Source of the DNA: Breviolum minutum Mf 1.05b.01
Taxonomy: Eukaryota > Sar > Dinophyceae > Suessiales > Symbiodiniaceae
Assembly (NCBI GenBank): GCA_000507305.1
Contig: DF239530.1
Location: 62,001 to 126,000 of the forward strand
DNA length: 64,000 nucleotides
Direction of reading: 5' to 3'
Shown: piece after piece, positions 33,140 to 45,295 of the stretch
How positions within the stretch are numbered: position 1 is the stretch's first letter
How the letters are laid out: the number at the start of each line of letters is the position of its first letter
Position numbers and translations under genes: made by a program
The notes under the pieces: generated by a model
Told to the model about the DNA's origin: nothing
Databases searched by the model: none
Seen by the model: only the letters and a program-made list of their open reading frames with translations

Positions 33140-33960
33140 GCTTGTGTTAGGCAATATGTGGGAATATTTTGGAAAGTGGTAGGGTACTCCTTGAAGGGTA
33201 GGTGCACATCTTCCCCTTTGTTTTTTTTCGCACTGTGGATGGGCGATTGTTTTTTTTGTTCAGGTTTTTCAGGAGATGTATATACTAAAGCACTACGGAT
33301 TACGATTGTGTATTGGGATGCTCCCCCTCCGAGTAACAATGGAAAAGAAAGGGCGAAAAATAGGGTTCCCCGAGCCGAAAAAACGTGCGTCATTATCCTG
33401 GTGGTCACTAGCATCCTGGAAAACGGGAGGTTTTTGCAAGGTAAGTATATCATGAAATTTCTGTAATATTTCTGGGATGTGCTTGTTTTCACTTTTGGGG
33501 CAAGATTTTTTTGAACATTATTTTGCAGCTATTTTGCACAAGGTTGGAACAAAAAATGATTGCCACCAGACTTTCGCGGTTGACGAAAAAAATCCGGCAA
33601 CTTGAATCATTGCCTCCCAAGATGTTACAGTTGGTAAGACTTGACTTGTCTAAGATTTTGGTATTAAAGTACACATCTTGATGTCAAGGAAAAGGATTGA
33701 TGCTGTACAAAACCCCAGAAAAACATGACATCTGGAAAATTTACATTTGTCAACAGGAAATATACCAGTACATCTTCATTCATGGTGAATGTTTCCATTG
33801 TTATGTGATTTTTTGGAGAGTGTTTTTCCATGGCAAATCCCACCGTTTGGGACCGTCTCTTAGGGGTTACCTTAAGGGACCTCTCCCAGCGTTTAGCTGC
33901 GAAAGGCTGTCTTGGAAGATGCTTTGGATCCTAACGATTTGAAGTCGGGAAACCTGGGAC
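33140..33960. other. No supported gene
   Basis: Short frames only; no palindromic element with both ends. Confidence 0.4.
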
Positions 33961-33984
33961 ATGTGGCGAAATAACTCGTGACGA

Positions 33985-34190
33985 TCAGTTATAAATGGAG
34001 TGATATTTCCACGGCCCCCTATAAATGGAGTATCACTGGGGTTATGAAAACCCTACTTATAGGAGGTATACAAGGGCCCAAAAGCCATATAATATAATTC
34101 ATATAAGTAGGGTGAAATAATTCCAGTTAAACCCATGTTTTCGGCCATTACAGGGGCTAGATACCCATGTCACTCCATTTATAGCGATCA
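33985..34190. repeat. PAL-2-like remnant
   Basis: CAGTTATAAATGGAGTGATA, CCCTACTTATAGG and CACTCCATTTATAGCGATC are PAL-2 core blocks in two orientations. The outer ends are not kept. Confidence 0.5.
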
Positions 34191-34466
34191 TTTTTGGGGC
34201 GTGCCTGAAAAATTGATGGTTGGGAGGTTGCAGGAAAATTCTTTTGAGGGTAGCCCGCGGAATGGTGGTAATGATCAACAAGCAAACCAACAAATTCCTG
34301 GATAAAGCAAGGAACCCTATGGTGGAATCCAGTACAGGATAAATTCAGCAATGAACGGTTGAAATAACTCCATTCTCAAATGAACATATCCCACGTCCAT
34401 GTCTTGGTTGAAATGAGATTTCACAGAATGCAATTTGTATGTGAGAAAGGGAGAATGCCAAGAGAC

Positions 34467-34553
34467 CTACAAGGTGGCCCCCTACCAGTTATACCTGGGG
34501 TAAAAACTCCTACAAGTACGGAAAAAAAAAGGTAGGGGGCCCACCTTGTAAGA
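34467..34553. repeat. PAL-2 palindromic element, short form
   Basis: CTACAAGGTGGCCCCCTACC and GGTAGGGGGCCCACCTTGTA with a reduced core of about 45 bp. Confidence 0.88.
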
Positions 34554-35010
34554 TACCTTAGCGCCGAACACAATGAACCAAACAACGAGGTTCTCTAGGT
34601 TTCTTCGCTCATGTGGTTGTTAACATGTGTCCATTGATCGAACCCAAGAATCCCAGCAAATTATGATCCATCATGAGAATCAATCCATGTGAACCATTTA
34701 TAGAATTGGATTCGAAAAACAAATATAATTATATATATATATACATATTATCTCAACCCCCAGGCATCCAGTCAGATTATCAGAGAATGACTGGGGATGA
34801 AAAATCACCTCTAAAACGCATACCAGTAGTATTTTGGGTTGATGCAGAATGTGAGCCTTCCGGATCCGTGCAAACATAGGAACCGGCAACAAGAAAAAGG
34901 TTCCGTTGGTTCCATTCCACCATTGGCTCACACGGTTTAACTTGGGGCATGGTTTCAGCTCTAATTCCATTGGAAAACCACAAAGAGAATTCATGGAGCA
35001 TGCTTCCATA

Positions 35011-35160
35011 CTTGGAGGATCATCCCAGTTAGTAAATAGCTAGTAACCCCCATTTACAAGCCATTTAGGCTATTTGGAAGGGGTCCCACAACCCCAGGTC
35101 TTGGGGACTTACGATCACCATGGTTCCTAACCACTTACAAGTCCTGGGATGATCTTCCAA
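35011..35160. repeat. PAL-4 palindromic element
   Basis: CTTGGAGGATCATCCCAGTT at the left and CAAGTCCTGGGATGATCTTCCAAG at the right. Confidence 0.9.
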
Positions 35161-35180
35161 GTTATAATGACCTTATTCAG

Positions 35181-35575
35181 CCAGGGCTTTTTGGCTTGGA
35201 TTTGCAATTGAAGCCATACAGAGATGCCTTTCAGAAGGTGACGAATCAAGTGTGCAAGTTTAACAGATGTGGCCAGCTATGTCCAAAAAAATTGCAGGGG
35301 CCAAAAGGCAATTTCCACTTTGTATGTCTTCCTGCTCCAAATTTGCCAAGCAATTTGGATCTGCTTTGATGGTGGGGCAGTGATTTGATGTCCACCTTGG
35401 CCAACTTGGATTTCAAAAGCTTCCTTTCATTCGAATGGCAGCATGGGCATGGTCACTCCTTTTCATGTTGCCAGAAGCAACAACTGTCCAGAGAGCCCAA
35501 GAAGATATTGGAGTTCCATCCAAGAAAATTTGGAAGAGTTCACTGCAGATTGTCAATCACCAGCAGTAGATGGTA
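35181..35575 (+). CDS. Coding-like segment just after a PAL-4 copy
   Basis: After a TTATTCAG acceptor two plus frames look protein-like. One reads RAFWLGFAIEAIQRCLSEGD and ends at about 35260. The other reads GLDLQLKPYRDAFQKVTNQV then CKFNRCGQLC and GNFHFVCLPAP, with a stop at about 35366 after a GTATGT donor-like site. A third stretch, 35380-35570, reads TVQRAQEDIGVPSKKIWKSS in one frame and SREPKKILEFHPRKFGRVHC in another. One real exon set is likely but I cannot choose the frame. Confidence 0.3.
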
Positions 35576-36137
35576 GGCACTACACAAGCCACCCCTTGTC
35601 ATTTTGACTATACCACCTGTTAGTCCACCCGAACCACTAAGTCTCTAGCAAGGGGCAGATGCAAGTTTTTTTTGGGGGGGCAAAGAAGCAAACATCTCTA
35701 CTTCGAAAGCAGAGCTGGTGCAATCTCCATGTGTGCTGGGGTCAAAACTTCCATTGTGTATGGACATCAAACCTTGCAAGTAGGGGTTTATTATATACCC
35801 ATTTTCTATGGATTAGATCACCAAACATTTCAAGTAACTAAGATGGAGGTACTCACTACTCACCATTACAAGCTGTATGTAAGAAGTGTGTCGCGAAAAC
35901 CCACCCGGAAAATAGCCGGCTACAAGGTTCAGGATTCCTCCATTTTAGGTACCTGAAATTCTTGGTGATTGGAAAACCGTCCCCAACAGTAAGGAGTCGA
36001 GGTTGTGGCGATCCTTCTTACTGAACTACCTTAAACTACCTCTTTGGAATCGCACCACCTGTATAGTATATGTGTTTGGGGCCTGGCACACAGTGGGAAA
36101 AGTTAACACCTCATCACAATTTTACTGTTTGGGACCT

Positions 36138-36252
36138 TAAAATTACCCCCCGGTAAACTAACATAGCCATGGAAATTCCTTATCTTTCCAGATAAATACC
36201 ATCAAAATGGTTTGGTTTTCCATGACTGTGTTAGTTTACAGGAGTGTAACCT
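36138..36252. repeat. PAL-6 palindromic element
   Basis: CCCGGTAAACTAACATAGCC at the left and GTGTTAGTTTACAGGAGTGTA at the right, around a GAAATTCCTTATC core. Confidence 0.8.
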
Positions 36253-36699
36253 TTATGTAATGAACCGTTACAGTTGGAATAGGCATGACACCATCGCCTA
36301 CAAACCTATTCATGTGATGGTTCTTGGGGTCACTATTAATGGAAGGGTTGACTACCCGAATATATATTTTTTGTGTTTTATAAACACATATGTATATATA
36401 TATATATTTGTATAAATATATTACATATATTTACATATTTATTGTAGTACATACATATTCAAAGTACATGATTTATGCAATGAACAAAATCTGTAGAAAT
36501 NCTGTAGAAATATGCCAAAAAAATGTTCCCGGATCTTGGGAAGCCTGTGCTCTTACCATACAAATTATAAACTAACTAAATTTAGGTACATATACATTGA
36601 TCCAAAAAGGTTTTTTTAAAGTGATCTTCCTCCACTTCCCCAAAAATCCTCAACAAAAAGCCTAGGCTTTTGCGCAATTATGTGCCAGATGCGCTTCTC

Positions 36700-36816
36700 C
36701 AAAAGATGACCCATGGTGAGTCGAACGTATCCACGGTGTCGCGTGACGACACTCGAAGCCGACAAACCCCTCGTATGCTACCGGTACAACGTATCCAACA
36801 TGTGCAACGCATCAAG
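36700..36816 (+). CDS. Probable exon, basic Arg/Gln-rich
   Basis: The frame reads KMTHGESNVSTVSRDDTRSR, then QTPRMLPVQRIQHVQRIK, and stops at ATCAAG|GTGAGG, a canonical donor. The DNA is richer in CG than its AT-rich surroundings. The 5' limit and the family are unknown. Confidence 0.4.
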
Positions 36817-36979
36817 GTGAGGAAAGGGTTGGTTGACCCAGGATGGTACTTGAAGGGCCATCTCAGATAGTAAGCATAGTAAGCATATTTCCCTAGGCAT
36901 CCAGATCAGAAAAATCGTCATATTCTCAGATGATGAATGGGATGTTCCATTGCCATTCTCAGCATAGGTTTTCAGTACC

Positions 36980-37124
36980 ATTCTCAGGAGGTGATTGGAT
37001 CCTTAGCGTTTAGTAGCCCCCTATATGGCATGAATGCATGAATGGCCATTTGGAAGGGGAACAACCCTATGGACTTAGGATCACCACAATTGCTAGCTAC
37101 TCACAAACTGGGATGATCCTCCAG
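36980..37124. repeat. PAL-4 element, degenerate left end
   Basis: CTCAGGAGGTGATTGGATCC replaces the usual left end. TTTGGAAGGGGAACAACCC and ACTGGGATGATCCTCCAG are typical of PAL-4. Confidence 0.7.
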
Positions 37125-37448
37125 TAAACTATGGGAAGAATACCCCTGTCGAAGAAGGAAGGGATAATAGGGATGTGATATGTATGATTATGTATGTATA
37201 TATATATATATTGTATACTTGTGGCCTGTTTTTCCCCCAAACAAATTAGGCTAGAATCAAAATAAAAGTATGCAAAAAAGCTTGATTTGGGTCTCAGGTG
37301 TAATTATGTGTAATGATTTGGTATAGCGAGATTATATATACAAATATGATACATGCAACGATCATGCGGGGATATGTGGTAATATTGTGTGAAGAATGTG
37401 TGTAAGTATATATTGTGCATTTTTTGAACGGATATAAAATGGTATTCA

Positions 37449-37545
37449 AGGTGGTGGTTTCAGATATCTCTTATTTTCACCCCTATTTGGGGAAGATTCC
37501 CAATTTGACCAATATTTTTTCAACTGGGTTGAAACCACCAACCAG
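37449..37545. repeat. PAL-1 palindromic element
   Basis: AGGTGGTGGTTTCAGATATC at the left and GGGTTGAAACCACCAACCAG at the right, with TTTGACCAATATTTTTTCAA inside. Confidence 0.92.
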
Positions 37546-37727
37546 TATTTGGAAGACTAGGATAATTTAGGCAATTTACTAAGTTTCTAAGAATTTTCCA
37601 ACATACCCCTGGAACATACCCCAGACCCAGAACCAACAGTTTATGAAGGAATTCCTTTCATTTGGGGGTTTGGGGAGGCCTGGGGTATGCTCCAGGGGTA
37701 TGTTGGGGTTCTCTTACTAAGTTCGCA

Positions 37728-37840
37728 AAACATGTTTGTTGATCTCCAATTCCACATCTTTGCGATCCAGGCGCCAGATCCACGCGACTTCTCGCGATCC
37801 TTGCAACAAACGCAAGAGGTGCCTGGTCTGCCAAACGGCG
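37728..37840 (+). CDS. Probable internal exon, unknown protein
   Basis: The frame reads NMFVDLQ then FHIFAIQAPDPRDFSRSLQQ and TQEVPGLPNG, and meets GGCG|GTAGGT, a canonical-looking donor. Codons favour C and G at third positions. The acceptor is probably the TTACTAAG just upstream. The minus strand is also open here, so the strand is not certain. Confidence 0.4.
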
Positions 37841-38118
37841 GTAGGTGGAGGGGGGTCACGACGTTGACGTTGTCAACAACTAACCGGTGATTGGTTGGAA
37901 TTTTGTGAGGCATCATTAAATGCCACATTTGCAGGGGATCAGACCCCTAGGTAAGGTGCAAGAGCTATTAAATTATATAGATACTCAGGTTTATGGGTCC
38001 ATTCATGTCCATTCACTGGGTCCTGTTGGAGATTTCTTAGACTGGATAGGGGTCTGAATTCTTCTCCGATTAAGAGGTTTAAGAATCCAGCTGATAGATT
38101 CTCATGCCAGTTCTAGAA

Positions 38119-38231
38119 GATGGGCCCCTACTAGTCATAAATGGAGATAGCATGTTTTGACCCCTATAAAGATCTATAAAGTGGAGTTATAACCCTACTT
38201 ATATCATTTTTTTGGGAGGCCCATCTTGAAA
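38119..38231. repeat. PAL-2-like element
   Basis: GATGGGCCCCTACTAGTCAT at the left and GGGAGGCCCATCTTG at the right, with TATAAAGTGGAGTTATAACC inside. Confidence 0.7.
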
Positions 38232-38400
38232 ATAGCTCCTCACCTACGTTTTGAAACAGCACGCCTTCCCTACAGCCACGTTGGCCCACGTGATCGTCCG
38301 AAAGTGTTAGCAGCCCCAGGAGGCGGACCTAAGACAAGCACTACAGAACAGCTTGGATGATTTGGCGATGGTACGGTGGACCCGGTGGAGATCGATGCGA

Positions 38401-38551
38401 GCAATGAAAAAACCTTGGTTGGTTGGATTATATAGGGGCCCTATAGGGGATTATACTACCCAATATATGCGGATTTTATAAGCCAATATAAGGATCCCTA
38501 TAAACCAACCAGTATAATGGAAAGTAATAAGGTTTTCTTTCATAGCTCACG
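38401..38551. repeat. PAL-11 palindromic element
   Basis: GCAATGAAAAAACCTTGGTTGG at the left and AATAAGGTTTTCTTTCATAGCTC at the right. The core has GGATTATATAGGGG and GTATAATGGAAAGTA, as in the copy at 62.46 kb. Confidence 0.8.
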
Positions 38552-38599
38552 TGACAGGTCTGACAGGTGGGCCCAACAAAGACCGAGAGTTTTACACAT

Positions 38600-39610
38600 T
38601 TCGCATGAAGTTATATATAGTGTCACGAAAAAAAATGGCCGTTTAAATACCATGGGTTTGTTTCACTGGGGGTTTTAGTCGTGGAGTTAAATAAAACACA
38701 ACTTATAACTGGTGTTTTTTTGGGACCAACTTGTACAACCCTGTGATTGGATGAGAAACCTTCAGGATTGGTTGAGACTTGGTGACTTGTGGGGGGTTTT
38801 CTGAAAGTCAGAATTCCTGGATTCCAAGGGTTCAAAAGTGGTGAAAAAAGTGTGCGCATCATAGAACTAACAACTAAAAAACGCCACGGAAAAAATTAAA
38901 TCGCGATTCCCTACCAAAATTGGAAGGTTTCCTATTCCTACCATTTTTCAGTGGCTGGCAAGCTGTTGCTTTGAAAGAGTGTCATTCACTCACCCATTCC
39001 TTCCTGGTTTTGTGACGGAGTTGTCCTCGAAATCTGATCACCGTATCGGCGCTCCTGAAAATGGGATGGTTGGAAGACGATTCTTTCCTTCCCCTAAGCC
39101 ACAAGGTATCTTTTCAAGAGCTAGATTAAACTGCGGGGGTATAACAGTAAACCATTTTAGGACCTCCATGATTTGGCAAAGAAAGAACGTGCTAGTGGTG
39201 ATGTTTTACTTTGTGGTTAGATTTGTTTGTTTCTTGATTCGTTTGATGTGATTTATTGATCGTCAGTTGGAAAATATGTCTTTTTCTTTTTTTGTAGAAT
39301 ATCTGTGTATGCAGTTTATTGGCGGGCATGAAGTACGTTCGGATATGTTTGCATTACCTGTTGGTTTCCAGATTCAGAAATAGATTCTTTTTTCAAAATT
39401 AAACATTTGGACAATGCCCAAGGACTTTTGTGATGAATCATTTTTTCTGCCCCAGGATCATTAGATCCTCCAATGGAAGTGTTTGAACCTGTATAGCAGG
39501 GGTAGGGTCCAGTTTGGGGGGGTCAGGATACTTAGGGTAGCTAGGTGATTCTGCTAGTAGCATCCTTGTAATTAAGAGGCATATGTTGCAATTGGTCGCA
39601 AGTTGCAAGG
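38600..39610. other. No supported gene
   Basis: Only weak frames; no complete palindromic element. Confidence 0.4.
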
Positions 39611-39615
39611 TTTAC

Positions 39616-39713
39616 TAGCTGGTGGTTTCAAAGATTTTTTATTTTCACCCCTACCTGGGGAAGATTCCCATGTTGACTAATATTTTTCAAAGGGGTTGAT
39701 ACCACCAACCAGA
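39616..39713. repeat. PAL-1 palindromic element
   Basis: CTAGCTGGTGGTTTCAAAGA at the left and GGGTTGATACCACCAACCAG at the right. Confidence 0.9.
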
Positions 39714-39934
39714 CCTAGATTTACATAGAAATTCGCCTCAGTGTGGGTGAAATATGACCATACATTGAGTATATCGTATATCATCATTTGATGTAATTTT
39801 CAAGCTGGAGCTTTAAAGATTGCTAGCTTTGGATGGTGCGTGCTGGGTGCTGGTGGTTGAGCACAAATAATCGCCAGTAGTGAAATGTTCAGCACACATG
39901 GCCAATTTTCTTTCAAACAATATCAAAGATATAG

Positions 39935-40052
39935 GTGTTTCCCCCAAAAAATAGTGGTACCCCAAAATGGATGATTTATAAGAGGAAAAACCATATTCAA
40001 ATGGATGATTCGGGGGGAAAACCCACTATTTTCGGAAACATCCATATCAAAG
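39935..40052. repeat. PAL-12 palindromic element
   Basis: GTGTTTCCCCCAAAAAATAGTGG at the left and CCACTATTTTCGGAAACATCC at the right, with two ATGGATGATT blocks. Confidence 0.8.
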
Positions 40053-40088
40053 CAGGATGACAAGATGTTTGCTTTGTTGATTTAATAC

Positions 40089-40188
40089 GCTAGGCTTCCA
40101 AACACCTGTTGTTTGGAGGTCTTTGGACCCAACAAAACATACCAAGCAAACACGAAACCTCAGGAGGTATGACTGGAAGACTAGGGAT
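40089..40188. repeat. PAL-7 palindromic element
   Basis: GCTAGGCTTCCAAACACCTG at the left and GGTATGACTGGAAGACTAGGG at the right. Confidence 0.9.
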
Positions 40189-40517
40189 ATAGGGATATAA
40201 GAGCAAGGCAGCAGTTCGCAAACAACCGTCTTTGAGACCAACAAAACCCCAGAAGCAAGTTTTCAAATGTATTCAAATGTTATTACAGGTTGATACATTC
40301 AGTATACTGTGCATAATTGAAAAGACATGTATAAGTTTATACGATTTGTACAAACTCATACCCTTCCCAACTTGAATAAAAGCAGGAATTTGTGTCTTGC
40401 ATACTCAGATACTCAATGTATATTAGGTATATTTACCCCACGTTTAGTTAATTTCTATGGTAGATGTAGGTATATCATACTCGTACGTGCCCCTCATCCT
40501 CGCCGCCGACTTTATGG

Positions 40518-40620
40518 CTAGCAAAAGGGGAGCAGGGCACAGAGCGGAGCGAAGGGGAGCGAAGGGAGCGGAGCAGCGGAGCAGGGCACCGCACGGGGCG
40601 AGTCGCAGCGAAGGAAGCAA
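40518..40620. repeat. Purine-rich GGAGCGAAGG island
   Basis: Repeated GGAGC / GCGAAGG / GAGCAGGGCAC units make a GC-rich, strand-asymmetric stretch in AT-rich surroundings. Short relatives (GGAGCGAAGCGG) are seen at 5.19 and 15.15 kb. Confidence 0.7.
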
Positions 40621-40699
40621 TGGACCGATCAATCTATGAACTATTCCAAAGGTGGCCGTTCCGCAGTGATACGTAGTTGATGGGCCGAAAAACATCCCG

Positions 40700-40835
40700 A
40701 AAACCCAGTTACAAAGGAGGGTTATAATTTATAAGTCCACTTATAGGGATTTATATATATATATATATATATCCGTAAAGCCATTTATAATAGGGGTTAT
40801 GACTCCATTTATAACTAGTAGTGACCCATCTTGTA
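40700..40835. repeat. PAL-2-like element with (TA)n insert
   Basis: CAGTTACAAAGGAGGGTTATA at the left, an AT dinucleotide run in the middle, then CTCCATTTATAACTAGTAGTGACCCATCTTGTAC. Confidence 0.65.
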
Positions 40836-40839
40836 CTGT

Positions 40840-42200
40840 TCGTTGATGGGTCAGATTGTAATCCAGCACATACCAGTGGAGATGTTTTAAAAAAACCACC
40901 ATGAAACATTGGGATCCAGGAGATTCAAAGTGACCTTTTCATCCCCTAGTTGGAGGTCACTTAACCACTTAAAAGGGTCACTTAACCATCCCAAAAAGGG
41001 CACTTTGAATCACCAGGATATTGTTCATATTGGGTTGCTGTGATTTCATCAACAGGACTGGGATGTGCTTCTTGGGACCGAGCATGGGGAGCGGGGAAGA
41101 GGGACCGATACACCCGGTTCCTGAGGATTTGTCGCATGGTCCATTCAACTGAAGTTGTTCTACCAAAAGCACTACTACAACCCTAAGAATCCAGACCCCC
41201 TCGGATTTCTTGTAGGATTGATGTGTATTTCTAAGATTCATCAGTTTTTTTCACCCAACTTGTAAAACAACATTAAACATCGTTTTTAAAACTATATACG
41301 TAGTAGAGATTTCCTCAAGTTCCTACGTAAGCTTTTTCCGGGTGGAATCCCAGGAGTGCTGCCATGCAGCGTAACGATGTTCGTTTCGTTTCGAGAGTTC
41401 GCTTTATTTGGCTCCAGCTTCTCAGTCACAGGTCTCGGAAGTAACGGTTGCCGCAACGCGATTTGACCGGACAGTATTTGTATAATTTAATAATAGAGGT
41501 ACTATTAAGGTCAAAATAGATGGCTTGCCGATACCAAAAGGTAGGTTAGGGTCAATATAAATCACTATATGTAGGGACTGTTTCAATTACTTTTCAACTA
41601 CTGTCATGTTTTTTTTCCAAAGAAAACTCCTTTTCTTCTCTTGAAGCATTGGGGAAGATCTGTTGTAAGTGGGTTGAAATCACTACCTAGTTTTTGACTA
41701 AACCTTTGGTGTATCATTTCGTCTGAGAAACGACGTAGCAGTTCAAGTCCGGATGAAATGCCAAGAGCTGACTGAAGATTGCATATGTTCAGCTGCAGAC
41801 TCCCCAAGAAGTGCTTCAAGCCCTAATCAGGTGCGACCGTAAACCAAGCAAATTTTCCTCGGAACCTGACAGGGTCATGATTCATGTTGCTTAAGGATGA
41901 ATCGTGCCTCGAAGTGGCCCATTGGAACCAAGTTTATATGTTTGGTATTTAAAAGAATCATGTCTCACTGTTTCACCTTCCACTGATTTTATTCGTCATA
42001 CCATTGTAAATACAGAAATGGGCGTTTCCCTTGGTGTAAATGTGATAATTTCACCCCAGTATGCAGATACACGAGTTCAACCAACCATTTGCATCCACAT
42101 ATTCCAACACTTAGGGCGGGGCCCCCCTATTTTTGTAGAGATCCATTTAACGCGCATAGTTTTCGGTTTCGAGTTTGCAAGATTTTTCGCCGCGGGTCCA
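40840..42200. other. No supported gene
   Basis: Weak frames on both strands and no complete palindromic element. Confidence 0.4.
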
Positions 42201-42207
42201 CGACTCC

Positions 42208-42340
42208 ATGGCTGAAGATGCTGAGCTGCCTGTGATGACTTTGATGTTTTGCACGACGCTGGCGACGATCTATCTCTCCTACGTTTTCTGGAGCCTTGGC
42301 GGGAAAAATTCACGAAAAAACTTTGATCATCATGACGGTC
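42208..42340 (+). CDS. Probable first exon of a small membrane protein
   Basis: The ATG at 42208 opens MAEDAELPVMTLMFCTTLAT and IYLSYVFWSLGGKN. Residues 8-28 form one hydrophobic stretch suited to a membrane anchor, with an acidic start and a basic end (GGKNSRKN). Codons in the first 35 residues look coding. A donor may lie at GACG|GTCCTT near 42340. Downstream exons are not found and no family is recognised. Confidence 0.4.
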
Positions 42341-42398
42341 CTTCAAACGGGACGAATCTTGTAACCTCTAGGAGTTATTTTCCACCCCAGTTATAACC

Positions 42399-42492
42399 CC
42401 ATAGGATCCATGCTGTATGGTATATGAAAACCTACATTTACCACAAAAAATCAACCGTTCATGTAGGTAAGGTAAATATACCATTTGTCCAA
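42399..42492. repeat. PAL-3 palindromic element
   Basis: CCCATAGGATCCATGCTGTA and GGTAAATATACCATTTGTCC around CCACAAAAAATCAACCGTTC. Confidence 0.8.
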
Positions 42493-42499
42493 TAGACGG

Positions 42500-43300
42500 T
42501 ATATTGGTATGGGAATGCAATGTATATATCTTGAATCTACTCCCCGGGCCCCTGTGGAATTCGTGAAGGTTGTTGTTTGGGATTCCGGAACCTCAATCAG
42601 GAGGGGTCCACGAAGGTAAAACATGTATCCCGGGGCCCGGATCCTGGATTAGCGAGGTGTTTCCCGCAGTTTTCATGGCGCTTAGCGGCGCTTAGCCCGG
42701 CTAAGTAGGGACTTGGCATCCCGTTTTTTTGTATCCCTAAGTATCCTGACCCCTCAAAAGCCTGACGTCATTTTGAGGAGTTTAAAACACCCCTTCAACA
42801 AAAACAGCTTCAAACTTTGCTAATTCACCCTTCCATTGGAGGGTCCAATCGCTGATCCTTAAGGATGAAACTTTTTACTCCCTGAAAGAACTTTGATCTC
42901 GATGGGCAAGATACCTTCCATCCTATGACCAAAACAGCATAAAGTTGTACACACCCGGTAGTTGTTGCATAGCCATGGACAATTCCTTTAATTGAAATTT
43001 GATGGTATTCACCAGATATGATATTTTTTTTGATCTCTATGTTGGTTTACCGGAAAGTATTACCATGTTGGCATTTGTTTCAATAAGCAACTCTTTCTTT
43101 CTAGCAATGATTGTTCTTGTTAACAGGTGCAAATAAAACCTGAAGGCTGGCAATACTGAACCTTGGTTCAAAAACCAATCAGTGATTTCTCCTTGATGAC
43201 GTTTCATGTTCCCTGCATTTTTGACCCCACCCGAAATTTACGACTTTCTCACCCCAAAGAAGGAAACAACCTTCCCCCCCAACACTTCCACCAACCTAAC
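42500..43300. other. No supported gene
   Basis: It holds a degenerate PAL-6-like pair at about 42960-43065 (TAGCCATGGACAATTCC ... CTATGTTGGTTTACCGGAA) and nothing else that I can support. Confidence 0.35.
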
Positions 43301-43311
43301 CCACCACGACC

Positions 43312-43343
<32 letters not shown>

Positions 43344-43373
43344 CAACAACTACAACAACAACAACAACAACAA
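43300..43373. repeat. (CAC)n/(CAA)n tract
   Basis: A run of CAC followed by CAA triplets on the plus strand. Confidence 0.95.
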
Positions 43374-43469
43374 TGCTGAATCATTCCTGAACCAACCTCA
43401 AAAAAACATCTTCAAACATATGCATCCCACCGGTGCTTCTTCAAACAAAAAAAAACAACCTCGCGGATT

Positions 43470-43610
43470 CGCTCGAGGTTGGGCGTCACGCATCCGTGGA
43501 AAGCATGGAAGGTCGTGACAAATGTGGATCCCTCAGATCTGTCAAAGTCGCATCCGTCCAATGAGGCCACCCGGCCTTATCGGTGGTGGATCCATGGAAT
43601 CCCTCCAAAA
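43470..43610 (+). CDS. Possible exon, strand and frame uncertain
   Basis: One plus frame reads LADSLEVGRHASVESMEGRD then SLRSVKVASVQ before a stop. Another reads PWKAWKVVTNVDPSDLSKSH and PYRWWIHGIPP. The stretch is richer in G and C than its surroundings. I cannot choose a frame. Confidence 0.2.
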
Positions 43611-44251
43611 AAAAAATCGTGACGGTGGTTGCAACGTTGTGGTGGTAATTTTTGGATTGGAACCACAAAAAAAAGAGTACGTGTTCTTAAGGATTTTTTT
43701 TATATATAGAAATGTATGTTGTTGGTTGAGGTTGTATTCATGACACATGAAATGCAAGCATAATGCAAGCTATAGCTTGCTTTTTTTGTTTGTTTTATTT
43801 TGGGGTGGATGGCTGGTGCTTGGTTGGTTAGATACTTGCTCTCTATCCGGGATACAATTTTGAGCAAAAAGAACGTATACTGGCGAGTTCAAGATTCAAG
43901 AGGACATATCTTCATACTTCCCTAGGGATCCAATCACCTCCTGAGAATGGTAATGGAACCTACCTACAATGCTGAGGAGGTGATTGAACATGCCAATCAG
44001 TATCCGAGAGTAAGACTGGATGCCCAGGGCTGGTGAAAAAAAAATCAGATTTCATATTGAATCATCATGTCAGTTCATTGGAGCCGGGCATGTATGCCCA
44101 AAAAAAACGCGAATCTAAGTAGGAACAGGGGAATGTCCATCTCTTTGATGAATGAAACCAGACCAGCCAGGATGACAGGACATGGATTTATTGAGCTCGA
44201 GCATTCTAAGCAACAGCCTTTACTTGCCACGAGCCACCATATTTATTTCTG

Positions 44252-44347
44252 TGTGGTGGTTTCAAATATTTTTTATATGTTCACCCTTATTTGGGGAAGA
44301 TTCCCATTTTGACTAATATTTTCAAATGGGTTGAAACCACCAACTAG
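44252..44347. repeat. PAL-1 palindromic element
   Basis: TGTGGTGGTTTCAAATATTT at the left and GGGTTGAAACCACCAACTAG at the right. Confidence 0.92.
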
Positions 44348-44493
44348 ATTGGAATTTAGACTATTTGGAGATTTGCCAACACATTTTGATTTATTTGGAC
44401 GTCGCAGGAATTGAAAGGAACAGTTTCGACTCGCTCAAAGAACAAAATCCCTTGAAGTACAAGACACTTAAACCATGGAAGCCTTCCTATTTG

Positions 44494-44572
44494 ATAGGAT
44501 CCATGTGTGGTATATTTACGTAAATTTGAAAAACACATGTACGTAGATATATCATACATGGATCTTGTGAGT
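44494..44572. repeat. PAL-3 palindromic element
   Basis: GATAGGATCCATGTGTGGTA at the left and GTAGATATATCATACATGGATC at the right. Confidence 0.85.
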
Positions 44573-44649
44573 ATAGACGGCATAGTTTGGCTTCAAGATT
44601 TGAATGGTGAAAACCACAGAATTCTTAGGGGTACTGTTTTTTTTGGTGC

Positions 44650-44745
44650 ACCCCGTCTCCTTGGACCCCAAAACCATGAAAAATGAAGGTTTTACACCCC
44701 CCAAAATATGGATTATAACCCTACAAAATGAAGGCTGTGGGTTCC
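44650..44745. repeat. PAL-10 palindromic element, reverse orientation
   Basis: CCTTGGACCCCAAAACCATG, AAATGAAGGTTTTACACCCC and GGGTTCCCATGG. It is the reverse complement order of the copies at 8.44 and 53.95 kb. Confidence 0.8.
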
Positions 44746-45295
44746 CATGGAGGGAGTGTATCTAAACCACAGCTGCTTTAGCTTACAAGTACAGCAGCCA
44801 CGTTTTTTCACCGAAAGGTGATGCTCCGAATCCAAGAACGACGTTTCTCGAGATGAGAATTCCAAACGGCCGTTGTGTGTGTGTGTGTTTTTGTTTTGCG
44901 TTTTTAGGTCTTTGTATCAACAGTTGGATCAGGTTTTTTAAAAAATAAAAAGTTAAACTCATATGATACATACAATAGAAGTGGGTGCATGTATGTTGAT
45001 AGATAAGATGTAGAGTTGAAAATATATAATTATGGATAGTTTTTTGGCTCACACGCTGTACCTATATTACAGCATTCAATGCCCTATTTATTTCAAAAAA
45101 AGGTGTGCTAGATCACCGCAAAAAAATGCATCGATCCCTTTGATGTGTCTTTTTGCCAGGGAACAGTTGGTAACGATGCTTTCGCCAAGTAGTTGAGACC
45201 TGAAAGGTGAACACCATCAAACAATCAGGTTGCTAACAGCACCCTGAAGGTTCATGTAGAAAGGCATGCAGAGAATTGTCTGCGAATCATTGTCC

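Noticed and set aside
36360-36460. ATATAT-rich frame giving Tyr/Ile runs
   Set aside because: Simple repeat; no coding evidence.
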